Assembly (NCBI RefSeq): GCF_001884185.1
Contig: NZ_MAOE01000091.1
Coordinates: forward strand, 50,535 to 114,534
Direction of reading: 5' to 3'
Source of the DNA: Bacillus albus
GTDB lineage: Bacteria > Bacillota > Bacilli > Bacillales > Bacillaceae_G
Length of the DNA: 64,000 nucleotides
In this document: positions 1-8,011 of the stretch, piece after piece
Numbering within the stretch: the first letter of the stretch is position 1
How the letters are laid out: the number at the start of each line of letters is the position of its first letter
Translations under genes and position numbers: made by a program
Notes under the pieces: model-generated
Database searches by the model: none
What the model was told of the DNA's origin: nothing
The model's input: only the letters and a program-made list of their open reading frames with translations

Positions 1-2
1 TT

Positions 3-227
3 TACTCTAAGTACTACCTCTACTGTATCATTGCTTATATGAAAGAGGAAATGGTAGATACGACATATGGAGATGTAATTATTAAGTTTCCATATCTTTC
101 ATGAGAATTCCTTCATTATTATGCTATGATAATCTATCAATATTCGACAGGATATGAAGTTAATTTAGACAACGTACCCAGATTATCACTTAATGGTTAT
201 TATAAAAATACAGAAAGTAATAATTAG
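3..227 (+). pseudogene. 3' end of a gene with an in-frame stop
   Basis: A reading frame runs from the left edge to a TAG at 225-227, but it is interrupted by an in-frame TGA at 102-104. The frame is otherwise open and protein-like on both sides: it is rich in Tyr and Ile before the stop and continues as EFLHYYAMIIYQYSTGYEV after it. No frameshift is needed to join the halves, so this looks like a nonsense mutation in the last part of a gene that starts outside the window. The family was not recognised. A hairpin terminator follows directly. Confidence 0.5.
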
Positions 228-240
228 TCTTTCTCATAAG

Positions 241-270
241 AATAACCTTACTGCATGTAAGGTTATTTCT
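241..270 (+). terminator. hairpin terminator after the broken left-edge gene
   Basis: An 11-bp perfect stem (AATAACCTTAC / GTAAGGTTATT) with a 5-nt loop is followed by a short T-rich stretch. It lies 14 bases after the stop of the left-edge gene. It may also serve the gene coming the other way, which ends at 307. Confidence 0.55.
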
Positions 271-306
271 ACCTATACGAAAATAAGTAGCAGCTGTTCA
301 TTTTTT

Positions 307-903
307 CTATTGGCTATTTCTTACAAGCAATTTTTTTAGCAAACGTATACTGTCAATCACAATAAGTATTAACAAATATATAAAAGATAGTATTAATACT
401 GTACTCCGAATAGGTAACATTCGAAATTTGTATAGAAACTTATCAACCATATATATATCTTGCTCATTCGTTATAGTTGCAGGAGTAAATATAAGATAAT
501 CTTTCCAATTCTCTATCCAAGTTAAACTAACTGCAGAAAATTGTGTTATCCCTAACCATAAGTAAATAAAAATTGGTATAAGAATCATATATTGCAAACT
601 GTGCAATATCTTTCTTTGCTTCTTGCATTCAATAATTTGAAAAACAAGAAGTGTCAGTATGTACACGATCGATAGAAGAAATACTATGGTGACAACTGGT
701 TGAATGGAAAAAGAAAATAGTAATTTATCACTTTCACTAATTTGACTATATTCTGTTGCATTTTGAGGCGTAAAAATAAAATGTTTTTTGTCAGCCCCTA
801 TCATTAACTGACTACCAACAAAACCAGTAAACATAAAGGTAAGCAATAATATAGGCAAAACAAGAATATATTGCGCCCAAAATAACATAGTCCTTTTCAA
901 CAT
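307..903 (-). CDS. DUF4306-like membrane protein with internal duplication
   Basis: A 198-residue membrane protein of unknown function with about four hydrophobic segments (roughly residues 10-30, 68-92, 103-122 and 165-190). The two halves resemble each other. Each has an extracellular-looking loop with an FTP motif, an acidic stretch ending in DK(L/F)L, then Pro, then a membrane helix with a (S/I)(I/F)(V/I)Y(I/L)L core. This matches my memory of the YjdJ/DUF4306 family, usually about half this length, so the gene probably arose by tandem duplication. Start ATG has AAGGAG just upstream. It stands alone between terminators. Confidence 0.6.
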   Translation of the reverse strand: MLKRTMLFWAQYILVLPILLLTFMFTGFVGSQLMIGADKKHFIFTPQNATEYSQISESDKLLFSFSIQPVVTIVFLLSIVYILTLLVFQIIECKKQRKILHSLQYMILIPIFIYLWLGITQFSAVSLTWIENWKDYLIFTPATITNEQDIYMVDKFLYKFRMLPIRSTVLILSFIYLLILIVIDSIRLLKKLLVRNSQ

Positions 904-990
904 ACCATCTCCTTTTTATACAATACGGTAAGCAATATCATGTATGCCACTCATGTAAAATGATGCATATTAACAGTGCGATAAACATAC

Positions 991-1025
991 GGGGTAAAAT
1001 TACACTTATAATGTAATTTTACCCC
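991..1025. repeat. perfect 14-bp inverted repeat
   Basis: GGGGTAAAATTACA and its exact complement are separated by 7 bases. There is no T-run on either side, so it is a poor intrinsic terminator. It lies about 90 bases upstream of the DUF4306-like gene and downstream of comK, so an operator or the relic of a small element are both possible. Confidence 0.5.
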
Positions 1026-1095
1026 ATTTCAAACTACTAAAGAACAAAAATTTTATTTATGAAGCTTACAGCGTGACGGGATATATAATAAAATC

Positions 1096-1124
1096 AAAAA
1101 GGATGAGTTCCCCCATCCTTTTTC
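1096..1124 (-). terminator. comK terminator
   Basis: A hairpin with arms AAAAAGGATG / CATCCTTTTT lies just past the comK stop codon, with a T-run on the comK transcript side. Confidence 0.75.
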
Positions 1125-1127
1125 CTC

Positions 1128-1709
1128 TCACGCATCCTCTTCTTTAACAAAATATACTTTCTCATAAGCTGGTCTTAATGTCGATTCATCCCTTTGATCA
1201 ATCTCTTTAAAACAAGGATTTCCTTGTTTTTTTCTACGATCTTCATATTCAGTACGCAATTTCGCTGTACGATTTTGTTGATTTTCAAAACTACTTTTTG
1301 ATATTTCTAATTTCACAGCAAAGCCATTTATAAATCTAACAATGACATTTCCATCTTTTGACTCTTTATTACTTTCAATATAAAAATGAGACAACCAAGC
1401 GCACTCTTTTCTAGAGTAAGAATAAGTAGGGAAAAAATAAAGTTGATCTGCCGGACTAATCGCAATGGGTGCTTTATGTGTAATATGAGTTAACTCTTTC
1501 GTTCCTTCTTTTCTGCCTAAGAAACTAGAGCCATGCTTCCGGCAACTTCTTTCTATAATATCTAGAGGCTTTTGAAATACGAAAAAAGAATCTTCCATCT
1601 CAACAACTCGTGTAACAATTTTCTTCTCACTTAGAATAACTGGAAGTAAGGCCATTGTATTTTTATTTACCACATAGTTTTCGACATAGCGTTCTACTTT
1701 ACTTTCCAT
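1128..1709 (-). CDS. comK: competence transcription factor ComK
   Basis: ComK is the master activator of natural competence; in B. subtilis it binds paired AT-boxes and switches on DNA uptake and recombination genes. The 193-residue product has the family's landmarks in order: PLDIIERSCRKHGSSFLGR near residues 48-66, then HKAP(I/P), the FFPT-S-R-C-W-SH block near 93-107, and NSFENQ-like SFENQQNRTAKLRT near 137-152. B. cereus group genomes carry two comK genes. The good match through the C-terminal part and the location near aceA/aceB suggest comK1, but I cannot compare directly. AAGGAG lies 10 bases before the ATG. It is transcribed alone and ends in a hairpin. A TTGACA box is present about 120 bases upstream, without a convincing -10. 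Confidence 0.93.
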   Translation of the reverse strand: MESKVERYVENYVVNKNTMALLPVILSEKKIVTRVVEMEDSFFVFQKPLDIIERSCRKHGSSFLGRKEGTKELTHITHKAPIAISPADQLYFFPTYSYSRKECAWLSHFYIESNKESKDGNVIVRFINGFAVKLEISKSSFENQQNRTAKLRTEYEDRRKKQGNPCFKEIDQRDESTLRPAYEKVYFVKEEDA

Positions 1710-1993
1710 ATTCTACTGTCTCCTTTTTTCCATTTATATTAGCAGCTGCATATATAATTTTAGCATCTATGAAAAGGAAATGGTTTACAAACTCCGCTTT
1801 TTTACAATACTTTATCATTTGTCAAATATCCCTTAAATTACAGAATAACAATATAGTGATTATAAAATAAAAAACCTATACAAAATGTATTTATACTACC
1901 TATAAATATTTACAACTACTTACTCATTTCGCATCATTACGACAATTAACTTTGCTATAATTAAAATAAAAATCCAATATATGGAGGTTCACT

Positions 1994-2179
1994 ATGGAAG
2001 AAAAAGAAATACAACCAACGATTCACATGAAAAATAACAACATCGTAATCGTGAAAAACTCGGCTAGCATTATATTTGCTTTATTTTTCATTCTACTATT
2101 CTTCGCAAAGCCTTTTCGTAAATCGAAATGCTCTGAATGTAAGAAACGCGCGAAGAAAAAAATTGAAAAAGAAGAGTAA
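1994..2179 (+). CDS. small single-span membrane protein, unknown
   Basis: A 61-residue protein not recognised as a known family. It has one hydrophobic segment (about residues 25-39, SIIFALFFILLFFA) followed by a very basic tail with a CSEC pair. GGAGG lies 7 bases before the ATG, a TATAAT box is at 1956-1961, and a strong terminator overlaps the stop codon, so it has the parts of a real small gene. It converges with the gene at 2205-2480. Confidence 0.6.
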   Translation: MEEKEIQPTIHMKNNNIVIVKNSASIIFALFFILLFFAKPFRKSKCSECKKRAKKKIEKEE

Positions 2180-2217
2180 AAGGCCTTCCATTTTGGAAAA
2201 CCTTTTACTCTTTTTCG
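2173..2217. terminator. bidirectional terminator between convergent genes
   Basis: An 11-bp perfect outer stem (AGAGTAAAAGG / CCTTTTACTCT) plus a 4-bp inner stem, with T-rich tracts on both sides. It spans the ends of the two convergent small genes. Confidence 0.8.
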
Positions 2218-2480
2218 TCTTCAAAAAAACCGACTATTTTTTCTTCTTCATATTCATATTTTCTTCCAATATTCTCTGTATCTCTTTCAATTTGTAATAG
2301 AACTATATATCGTTCTTCACCTAAAACGGGCGAATGGGATTTCTTCAAATCAATTAACGTCACTTTATCATGTTCATACGTTTTCGCATATGCTTTTATC
2401 TCTTCAATTGTATTGTTTAAGTCTTTTTCGTTACCTCTACGAACATCAAGTATTACTTCATTTGTATACTTTTCCATCAT
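2205..2480 (-). CDS. hypothetical 91-residue protein
   Basis: An acidic soluble protein of 91 residues, not recognised. It begins MMEKYTNEVILDVRRGNEKDLNNTI and alternates charged helices with a possible beta strand (RYIVLLQIERD). No membrane segment or signal peptide is visible. An AGGCAAGCGAGGG-like purine stretch precedes the start; either of the two adjacent ATG codons could be used. It ends inside the bidirectional terminator shared with the convergent small membrane gene. Confidence 0.65.
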   Translation of the reverse strand: MMEKYTNEVILDVRRGNEKDLNNTIEEIKAYAKTYEHDKVTLIDLKKSHSPVLGEERYIVLLQIERDTENIGRKYEYEEEKIVGFFEDEKE

Positions 2481-2532
2481 ATATATCCCTCGCTTGCCTC
2501 CAAATATAATTATTATGCTCGTATTTTACAAC

Positions 2533-2564
2533 AAAAAAAAGGATGGCAACAGCCATCCTTTTTT
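2533..2564 (-). terminator. cold-shock gene terminator
   Basis: Stem GGATGGC / GCCATCC with a 4-base loop, flanked by A and T runs so it could work in both directions. It sits 20 bases past the csp stop codon. Confidence 0.85.
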
Positions 2565-2582
2565 CTATCATCAACTATAAAA

Positions 2583-2786
2583 TTATAGTTTGATTACGTT
2601 TTTAGCTTGAGGTCCACGGTTACCGTCTTCGATTTCGAAGCTAACTTTTTGACCTTCTTCTAAAGATTTGAAACCGTCAGTTTCGATTGCAGAGAAGTGT
2701 ACGAATACGTCGTTTTCGCCTGGAACTTCGATGAAACCGAATCCTTTTTCATTGTTAAACCATTTTACTTGTCCTGTTACTGCCAT
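2583..2786 (-). CDS. cspA: cold-shock protein (CspA-type)
   Basis: A 67-residue single OB-fold cold-shock protein that binds single-stranded RNA and DNA and keeps mRNAs unfolded and translatable. Both nucleic-acid-binding motifs are intact: RNP1 KGFGFIEV (residues 14-21) and RNP2 VFVHFSAI (27-34). The length is standard. TAGGAGG lies 7 bases before the ATG. The gene is monocistronic, with a strong promoter about 175 bases upstream and a long structured leader, typical of csp genes. B. cereus has several paralogues; the symbol cspA is my best recollection of which one matches, the family is certain. Confidence 0.95.
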   Translation of the reverse strand: MAVTGQVKWFNNEKGFGFIEVPGENDVFVHFSAIETDGFKSLEEGQKVSFEIEDGNRGPQAKNVIKL

Positions 2787-2955
2787 AATTATTTCCTCCT
2801 AAGAAAATACAAATTTTAATTTTTTTAGTTTTCCTATCTAAAAAAAGAATCCACACATTATCAAATACGAAACATAAACTAGTTCTCACATACTTTTTCT
2901 CGTTCGTTTTCGGCACTTGATAACATATGGATTGCTTAATTTAACTATTCAACTG
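2787..2955 (-). promoter_or_regulatory. long structured 5' leader of the cold-shock mRNA
   Basis: About 168 untranslated bases separate the predicted start of transcription from the csp start codon. Two 17-base arms, 2917-2933 and 2848-2864, can pair along their full length in the RNA with three G-U wobbles, enclosing a loop of about 52 bases. A U-rich single-stranded stretch and the ribosome binding site follow. Long leaders that refold at low temperature are known for E. coli cspA; that this one does so is inference. Confidence 0.65.
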
Positions 2956-2960
2956 ACATT

Positions 2961-2989
2961 ATCATAGCACATTAAAATAAAATGTACAA
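2961..2989 (-). promoter_or_regulatory. sigma-A promoter of the cold-shock gene
   Basis: Reading the minus strand: TTGTAC (-35, at 2989-2984), a 17-bp spacer, then TATGAT (-10, at 2966-2961). This is a near-consensus housekeeping promoter pointing into the csp leader. Confidence 0.75.
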
Positions 2990-3150
2990 TCTTTTTTGAA
3001 AATAACTGACAAATTAAATTGATTGTACATTCGTAAATATTTGATTTTAATACGTGCAGAATTCACCATAAAATGAACACACACATTATTTGAATGCGAT
3101 TACATCCCTTGTTCTGAGGTGTTACAATATAATTATATTGGGGGGATTAT

Positions 3151-3942
3151 ATGTCAAACTACACAAACGAAGAAAAGCTTACCGGGGGAAATGTATCAAA
3201 TGTATATCGTTCTGAAAATACTGTTCGGCGAGAATTAAAGCCTGGCAGTACAAAGGTTCATAAGCTATTACAACATTTAGAAAACAAAAGGTTTCATCAC
3301 GCTCCAAAGTTTTTAGGTGTAGATGAAAAAGATAGAGAGATTTTATCTTTTATTGAAGGAGAAGCCGGGAATTATCCGTTAAAAGAATATATGCGATCTA
3401 ATGATGTTTTAAAAGAAATAGCAAAGATGCTTCGCCTTTATCATGATGCGGTAAGTGATTTTCCGTTATTAAATGACTGGAAGCCGATGGATCGTACTCC
3501 TAATGACATTGAGGTTGTATGCCATAACGATTTTGCTATATATAATATTATTTTTAATAATGAAAAACCAGTAGGCATTATTGATTTCGATGTTGCTGCT
3601 CCTGGTCCGAGAATTTGGGATATCGCTTATACGCTTTATACTTGTGTTCCTTTAAGCAGAATATATTATACAGAATCAGGCGAGGCAATTCATTATCAAT
3701 CAGCACAACATGCTGATCGTATAAAAGAAAGAGTGAAATTGTTTGTTCAGTCCTACGGGAAAAGTATGGACGAAGATTACTTAGGAATGGTTTTACTACG
3801 ATTAGAAGCGTTATGTACATATATGAAAAGAAAAGCGCAAGAAGGCGATGTGAATTTCCAAAGAATGATTGATGAGGGACATTTAGAGCATTACGAGAAA
3901 GATATAGAGTTTATTCGTGACCATGGAGCTGAGTGGATTTAA
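3151..3942 (+). CDS. aminoglycoside phosphotransferase-family protein
   Basis: A 263-residue protein kinase-like fold enzyme of the APH/choline kinase superfamily, which transfers phosphate from ATP to a small-molecule hydroxyl. The Brenner motif is VCHNDFAIYNIIF (near residue 120), with catalytic Asp and metal-binding Asn, followed by GIIDFDVAAPGPRIWDIAY (near 140), the DFG-equivalent. The N-terminal lobe is short and lacks a clear glycine loop lysine beyond REL-K. GGGGGGATTAT precedes the ATG. The substrate cannot be told; chromosomal members are often not resistance genes. The gene is alone. Confidence 0.85.
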   Translation: MSNYTNEEKLTGGNVSNVYRSENTVRRELKPGSTKVHKLLQHLENKRFHHAPKFLGVDEKDREILSFIEGEAGNYPLKEYMRSNDVLKEIAKMLRLYHDAVSDFPLLNDWKPMDRTPNDIEVVCHNDFAIYNIIFNNEKPVGIIDFDVAAPGPRIWDIAYTLYTCVPLSRIYYTESGEAIHYQSAQHADRIKERVKLFVQSYGKSMDEDYLGMVLLRLEALCTYMKRKAQEGDVNFQRMIDEGHLEHYEKDIEFIRDHGAEWI

Positions 3943-3956
3943 TCCTATTGTCTTTT

Positions 3957-3974
3957 TTGTCGGTAAGTCGATAT
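3957..3974 (-). repeat. solo half-unit of the 20-nt intergenic repeat family
   Basis: TTGTCGGTAAGTCGATAT here is the exact reverse complement of the terminal unit of the element at 33849-33941. It is a lone fragment, in inverted orientation, between the phosphotransferase gene and the aceA terminator. Confidence 0.6.
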
Positions 3975-4001
3975 CCTTTGTCGAATCGTGCGAAAAATAA
4001 T

Positions 4002-4036
4002 AAGGGGCACCCTTCAAAAAGGGGCCCCTTCCTTTT
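4002..4036. terminator. bidirectional terminator of aceA and the phosphotransferase gene
   Basis: Hairpin with arms AAGGGGCACCCTTC and its near-complement (one bulge) around an A/T loop, T-rich on both sides, between two convergent genes. Confidence 0.75.
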
Positions 4037-5312
4037 ATTTTGTAAACTGTGCTTCTTCTGTAGATCCTTTTAATGCTGTCGTTGATGAAGTACCGCCTGT
4101 AATAACTTGTGCTACTTCATCAAAATAGCCTGTTCCTACTTCGCGTTGATGACGAGTTGCAGAGTAGCCGTGTTTTTCTGCTGCGAATTCTGCTTGTTGT
4201 AGTTCAGAGTACGCTGCCATGCCGCGCTCTTTATAGCCGCGTGCTAATTCAAACATGCCGTAGTTTAATGAGTGGAACCCAGCTAGTGTTACGAACTGGA
4301 ACTTATAACCGTAAGATGCAATTTCTTTTTGGAAGCTTGCAATTGTTTTCTCATCTAGTTTTTGTTTCCAGTTGAATGAAGGTGAACAGTTGTATGCAAG
4401 CAATTTCCCTGGATGTTCTTTATGAATTGCGTCTGCAAATCGTTTTGCATCTTCTAAATTTGGTTCAGACGTCTCGCACCAAACGAGGTCTGCGTAAGGA
4501 GCGTATGCTAAACCACGTGCAATTGCTTGATCAAGACCTGCTTTCGTACGGTAAAATCCTTCTGGAGTTCTTTCTCCTGTAATAAACGCTTTATCAACTG
4601 GATCGATATCGCTCGTAATTAAATCTGCTGCATCCGCATCTGTTCTTGCAACGATAATTGTCGGCACTCCCATTACATCTGCCGCAAGACGTGCCGAAAT
4701 TAAATTACGTACCGCTGTTTGCGTCGGTAGTAATACTTTTCCTCCTAAATGCCCGCATTTTTTCTCTGAAGATAATTGATCTTCAAAGTGTACACCTGAT
4801 GCACCTGCTTCAATCATACCTTTCATTAGTTCAAATACGTTTAATTGTCCGCCAAATCCAGCTTCTGCATCAGCTACAATCGGCACGAAATAATCTGTAT
4901 CACCGCTTCCTTCCATGTGCTGAATTTGATCCGCACGTTGAAGTGTTTGATTAATTCGTTTTACTACAGCAGGTACGCTATTCGCTGGATATAAACTTTG
5001 GTCTGGATACATATGTCCAGAAAGGTTCGCATCAGCTGCTACTTGCCATCCACTTAAATAAATTGCTTTTAGTCCAGCTTTTACTTGTTGCATCGCTTGG
5101 TTTCCTGTTAATGCGCCAAGTGCGTTAATGTAATCTTCCGTATGAAGTGATGACCAAAGCTTTTCAGCACCGCGGCGTGCTAACGTATGTTCAATATCAA
5201 TTGACCCGCGCAGGCGAATTACATCTTCTGCTGAATATGGACGTGTGATTCCTTTCCAACGCGTATCTAGTTCCCAGCTCTCTTGTAATTTCTCGATTCT
5301 TTCGTTTTTCAT
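4035..5312 (-). CDS. aceA: isocitrate lyase
   Basis: Cleaves isocitrate to glyoxylate and succinate, the first glyoxylate-shunt step, letting the cell grow on acetate or fatty acids. The catalytic loop KKCGH is at residues 184-188, with the metal-binding [10 protein letters not shown] block (147-156) and FEDQ (176-179) just before it. The start was set at the second ATG (5312), giving 425 residues: AAAAGGGG sits too close to the ATG at 5321 but about 8 bases from this one. It is the second gene of the aceB-aceA operon, 23 bases after aceB, and ends in a strong hairpin. Confidence 0.96.
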   Translation of the reverse strand: MKNERIEKLQESWELDTRWKGITRPYSAEDVIRLRGSIDIEHTLARRGAEKLWSSLHTEDYINALGALTGNQAMQQVKAGLKAIYLSGWQVAADANLSGHMYPDQSLYPANSVPAVVKRINQTLQRADQIQHMEGSGDTDYFVPIVADAEAGFGGQLNVFELMKGMIEAGASGVHFEDQLSSEKKCGHLGGKVLLPTQTAVRNLISARLAADVMGVPTIIVARTDADAADLITSDIDPVDKAFITGERTPEGFYRTKAGLDQAIARGLAYAPYADLVWCETSEPNLEDAKRFADAIHKEHPGKLLAYNCSPSFNWKQKLDEKTIASFQKEIASYGYKFQFVTLAGFHSLNYGMFELARGYKERGMAAYSELQQAEFAAEKHGYSATRHQREVGTGYFDEVAQVITGGTSSTTALKGSTEEAQFTK

Positions 5313-5335
5313 TTGTTCCATCCCCTTTTCATTTT

Positions 5336-6925
5336 TTATAAAATTTCATAACCCGGTAATGTTAAAAATGGTACGAATTCATCATTCCGAACGAGATTTG
5401 TAAACAACGTTGTCGCCTCTTGGAATCTCCCTTTCTTAAAGGCTTCTTTACCAATCTCTCTTTCTATTTTTGCTAATTCTTCTTCTTTTAACTCTTCCAT
5501 CAATTCGAGCGTAATATTACGGCCGTCATTTAGCTTTCCACCTTCATGGCGAATCCATTGCCATACTTGTGCTCTAGAAATTTCCGCTGTTGCCGCATCT
5601 TCCATTAAGTTATAAATTGGCGCTGCTCCCCGTCCGCTTAACCAAGATGCGATATATTGAATGCCTACGCTAATATTGAGGCGAAGTCCCTCTTCTGTAA
5701 TCGTTCCCATTGGTATTTCTAATAAATCCTTTTCTGTAACATGTATTTCTTCACGTTTTCTAAAAATTTGATTCGGTGTTTTCATAATGTGATTAAATAC
5801 TTCCATCGCGACTGGTACAAGTCCCGGGTGGGCAACCCAAGTCCCATCATGACCATCTAAAGCTTCGCGCTCTTTATCTGCACGCACTTTTTCAAAAGCT
5901 GCTTCATTCGCTTCTGGATTATTTTTAATCGGAATTTGTGCTGCCATTCCTCCAATAGCTGGTGCATTACGGCGGTGACACGTTTGAATGACTTTCAAAG
6001 AATACGCGCGCATAAACGGCGCCGTCATCGTGACTTGCGCTCTATCTGGAAGTAAAAATTCATTATGGTTACGAAAACTCTTTAGAAAACTGAAAATATA
6101 ATCCCATCTTCCGCAATTTAATCCGGCAGAATGATCTTTAAGCTCATACAAAATTTCATCCATTTCAAATGAAGCGTGAATCGTTTCCAGTAATACCGTT
6201 GCTTTAATCGTTCCGTTTGGAATACCGATATATTTTTGAGCAAATACGAAAACGTCATTCCATAACCTTGCTTCTAAATGGCTTTCCATTTTCGGTAAGT
6301 AAAAGTATGGACCGCTTCCTTTTGCTAGAAGAGCTTTCGCATTATGGAAAAAATAAAGTCCGAAATCTACTAAGCTACCAGACATATTCTTCCCTTCAAC
6401 TTGCATATGTTTTTCTTCTAAATGCCATCCTCTTGGACGCACAATTAATACAGCTGTTTTACGATTTAAACGATATTCTTTCCCGTTTTCATTTTTATGT
6501 GAAATCGTTCCCTGCACAGCATCTCGTAAGTTTATTTGACCTTCAATCGCATTCTCCCAAGTTGGTGAATTCGAATCTTCAAAATCCGCCATAAAAAGAT
6601 GTGCTCCTGAATTTAAAGCATTAATAACCATCTTTCTATCTACTGGCCCAGTAATCTCTACGCGGCGATCCTCTAAATCTTTTGGCAACTTGGCAATTGT
6701 CCAATCCGCTTCACGTATGTTCTTTGTTTCTTCTAAAAACTTCGGAAACTCTCCTGCATCAATTCTCTTTTGTTTCTCCGCACGCTTTTGTAAAAGTTCT
6801 ATGCGGCGCTCATTGAAATTTTCATGTAGTTTCTTTAAAAAACTAAGCGCCTCAGGTGTCAATATTTCGTTGTACGCGGGTAACATTTCTCCGGGCAATG
6901 TAACCCGTGAAGTTTGCGTCGACAT
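5336..6925 (-). CDS. aceB: malate synthase A
   Basis: Condenses glyoxylate with acetyl-CoA to malate, completing the glyoxylate shunt with AceA encoded next. It is 529 residues long, the normal size of the A isoform. Landmarks are [13 protein letters not shown] (near 113-125), [10 protein letters not shown], the [18 protein letters not shown] active-site block (near 243-260), [10 protein letters not shown] and [10 protein letters not shown]. Malate synthase and isocitrate lyase are co-transcribed in this order. A TATAAT box (in TTATATAATATAAAAC on the coding strand) and a small CTGTT/AACAG dyad lie upstream. GAAGGGG precedes the ATG. Confidence 0.96.
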   Translation of the reverse strand: MSTQTSRVTLPGEMLPAYNEILTPEALSFLKKLHENFNERRIELLQKRAEKQKRIDAGEFPKFLEETKNIREADWTIAKLPKDLEDRRVEITGPVDRKMVINALNSGAHLFMADFEDSNSPTWENAIEGQINLRDAVQGTISHKNENGKEYRLNRKTAVLIVRPRGWHLEEKHMQVEGKNMSGSLVDFGLYFFHNAKALLAKGSGPYFYLPKMESHLEARLWNDVFVFAQKYIGIPNGTIKATVLLETIHASFEMDEILYELKDHSAGLNCGRWDYIFSFLKSFRNHNEFLLPDRAQVTMTAPFMRAYSLKVIQTCHRRNAPAIGGMAAQIPIKNNPEANEAAFEKVRADKEREALDGHDGTWVAHPGLVPVAMEVFNHIMKTPNQIFRKREEIHVTEKDLLEIPMGTITEEGLRLNISVGIQYIASWLSGRGAAPIYNLMEDAATAEISRAQVWQWIRHEGGKLNDGRNITLELMEELKEEELAKIEREIGKEAFKKGRFQEATTLFTNLVRNDEFVPFLTLPGYEIL

Positions 6926-7066
6926 ATTAGCATCCCCTTCTTAAACTGTTTTATAACAGATTTGATTTTATGTTTTATATTATATAACAAATCTTCAGAA
7001 AAGGAAGTTTTTTTTGAAAATTCATTTCTTTTTTTTTCAAAATGCGTTTCTTTCGCGCTTTACTTC

Positions 7067-7110
7067 ATACAAAAAAGACCATTGTTATATAACAACGGTC
7101 TTTTTTGTAT
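7067..7110 (-). terminator. terminator of the first SLH gene
   Basis: A nearly perfect 22-bp inverted repeat with arms starting ATACAAAAAAGACC and ending GGTCTTTTTTGTAT, just past the stop codon of the SLH gene. It has T runs in both directions. Confidence 0.85.
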
Positions 7111-7117
7111 TACTTTA

Positions 7118-7774
7118 TTACTGTTCAGGATTGTGCAGCATTGCTTTATATAAAAACTGTGCATACTGTTCTCTTTTCACTTTCATAGACGGACCAAATT
7201 TATTATCTCCGATTCCTGCTGTAATGCCATTTGTTTGTATGGCACTAATTGCATTATTTGCCCATGAATTTGCTGAAACATCGTTAAACGTATGAGATCC
7301 CTTTGCTTGTAAATCAAAAGTATTCGTAAGAACTTGCGCCATTTCCGCACGAGTTAACGTTGCTTTCGGTCTAAAGTTTCCATGCTCGTCTCCCATAAAA
7401 ATTTCTAGTTCCGTTAAAGCTAATATCTCTTCAATAAAGTTTGTTGAGTTTTCATCGATATCCCCATATGGGTTTTCATATTCATCTTGTTCTTCTATAT
7501 CAAATACACGATAAATTAAAGCTGCAACTTGCTCACGTGTAACGTCATCTCCAAAACCGAATATCCCATTTCCATATCCAAAAATAATTTCGCTTTCCGC
7601 TAAATTATGAATTGCCTCTTCTGACCAATGTCCTTTTGGTACATCTTTAAATACAATTGGATTTGTATTTTGTAGCGGTGCACTTTCCGCCTTTACATTG
7701 TTACTCTCTGCTGAGAACAACACCCCACCCATAATTGTTAATGCCGTAGCTGTTTTTAATAATTTTTTGCTCAT
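7118..7774 (-). CDS. secreted protein of three S-layer-homology domains
   Basis: An exported cell-wall protein made almost entirely of three SLH domains (about residues 40-90, 100-150 and 160-210), which in this group bind the pyruvylated secondary cell-wall polysaccharide. The N-terminal signal peptide has KK followed by a hydrophobic run (LLKTATALTIMGGVLFSA). SLH signatures are visible: FKDVPKGHWSEEAI, TREQVAALIYR, FRPKATLTRAEMAQVL and FNDVSANSWANNAI. No catalytic domain follows, so its cargo function is unknown. The start was placed at ATG 7774, 8 bases from GGGGAG; a TTG one codon upstream is possible. It is a tandem paralogue of the gene at 8012. Confidence 0.88.
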   Translation of the reverse strand: MSKKLLKTATALTIMGGVLFSAESNNVKAESAPLQNTNPIVFKDVPKGHWSEEAIHNLAESEIIFGYGNGIFGFGDDVTREQVAALIYRVFDIEEQDEYENPYGDIDENSTNFIEEILALTELEIFMGDEHGNFRPKATLTRAEMAQVLTNTFDLQAKGSHTFNDVSANSWANNAISAIQTNGITAGIGDNKFGPSMKVKREQYAQFLYKAMLHNPEQ

Positions 7775-7969
7775 CAAATTATCTCCCCAATATGTATATA
7801 TTTTTTAAAATATACATAACAAATGGTATAGTGACAATAGATTTTTCAACACATTTCGTGACGTTTTTATGAATCATATTACACATCGTGTCTTTTTTAC
7901 GGGGTTGATTATAAAGCTCATGTAAAAAATAAAAATACATAAACATGAATAATAATTCTCCATTACACA

Positions 7970-8006
7970 AACAAAAAACACAAATAATTTATTTGTGTTT
8001 TTTGTT
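7970..8006 (-). terminator. terminator of the second SLH gene
   Basis: Inverted repeat of 17-base arms (AACAAAAAACACAAATA / TATTTGTGTTTTTTGTT) with a 3-base loop, directly before the stop of the upstream SLH gene. Confidence 0.8.
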
Positions 8007-8011
8007 TTACT

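Noticed and set aside
1655-1870. 71-codon plus-strand frame overlapping the comK start
   Set aside because: No ribosome site, and it overlaps the comK N-terminus and promoter.
3151-3942. Aminoglycoside resistance gene
   Set aside because: The fold is APH-like, but chromosomal members of this superfamily often act on other metabolites and nothing here shows the drug specificity.
7779-7970. 63-codon minus-strand frame between the SLH genes
   Set aside because: It covers the promoter and ribosome-site region of the downstream SLH gene, lacks its own ribosome site and looks unlike a protein.
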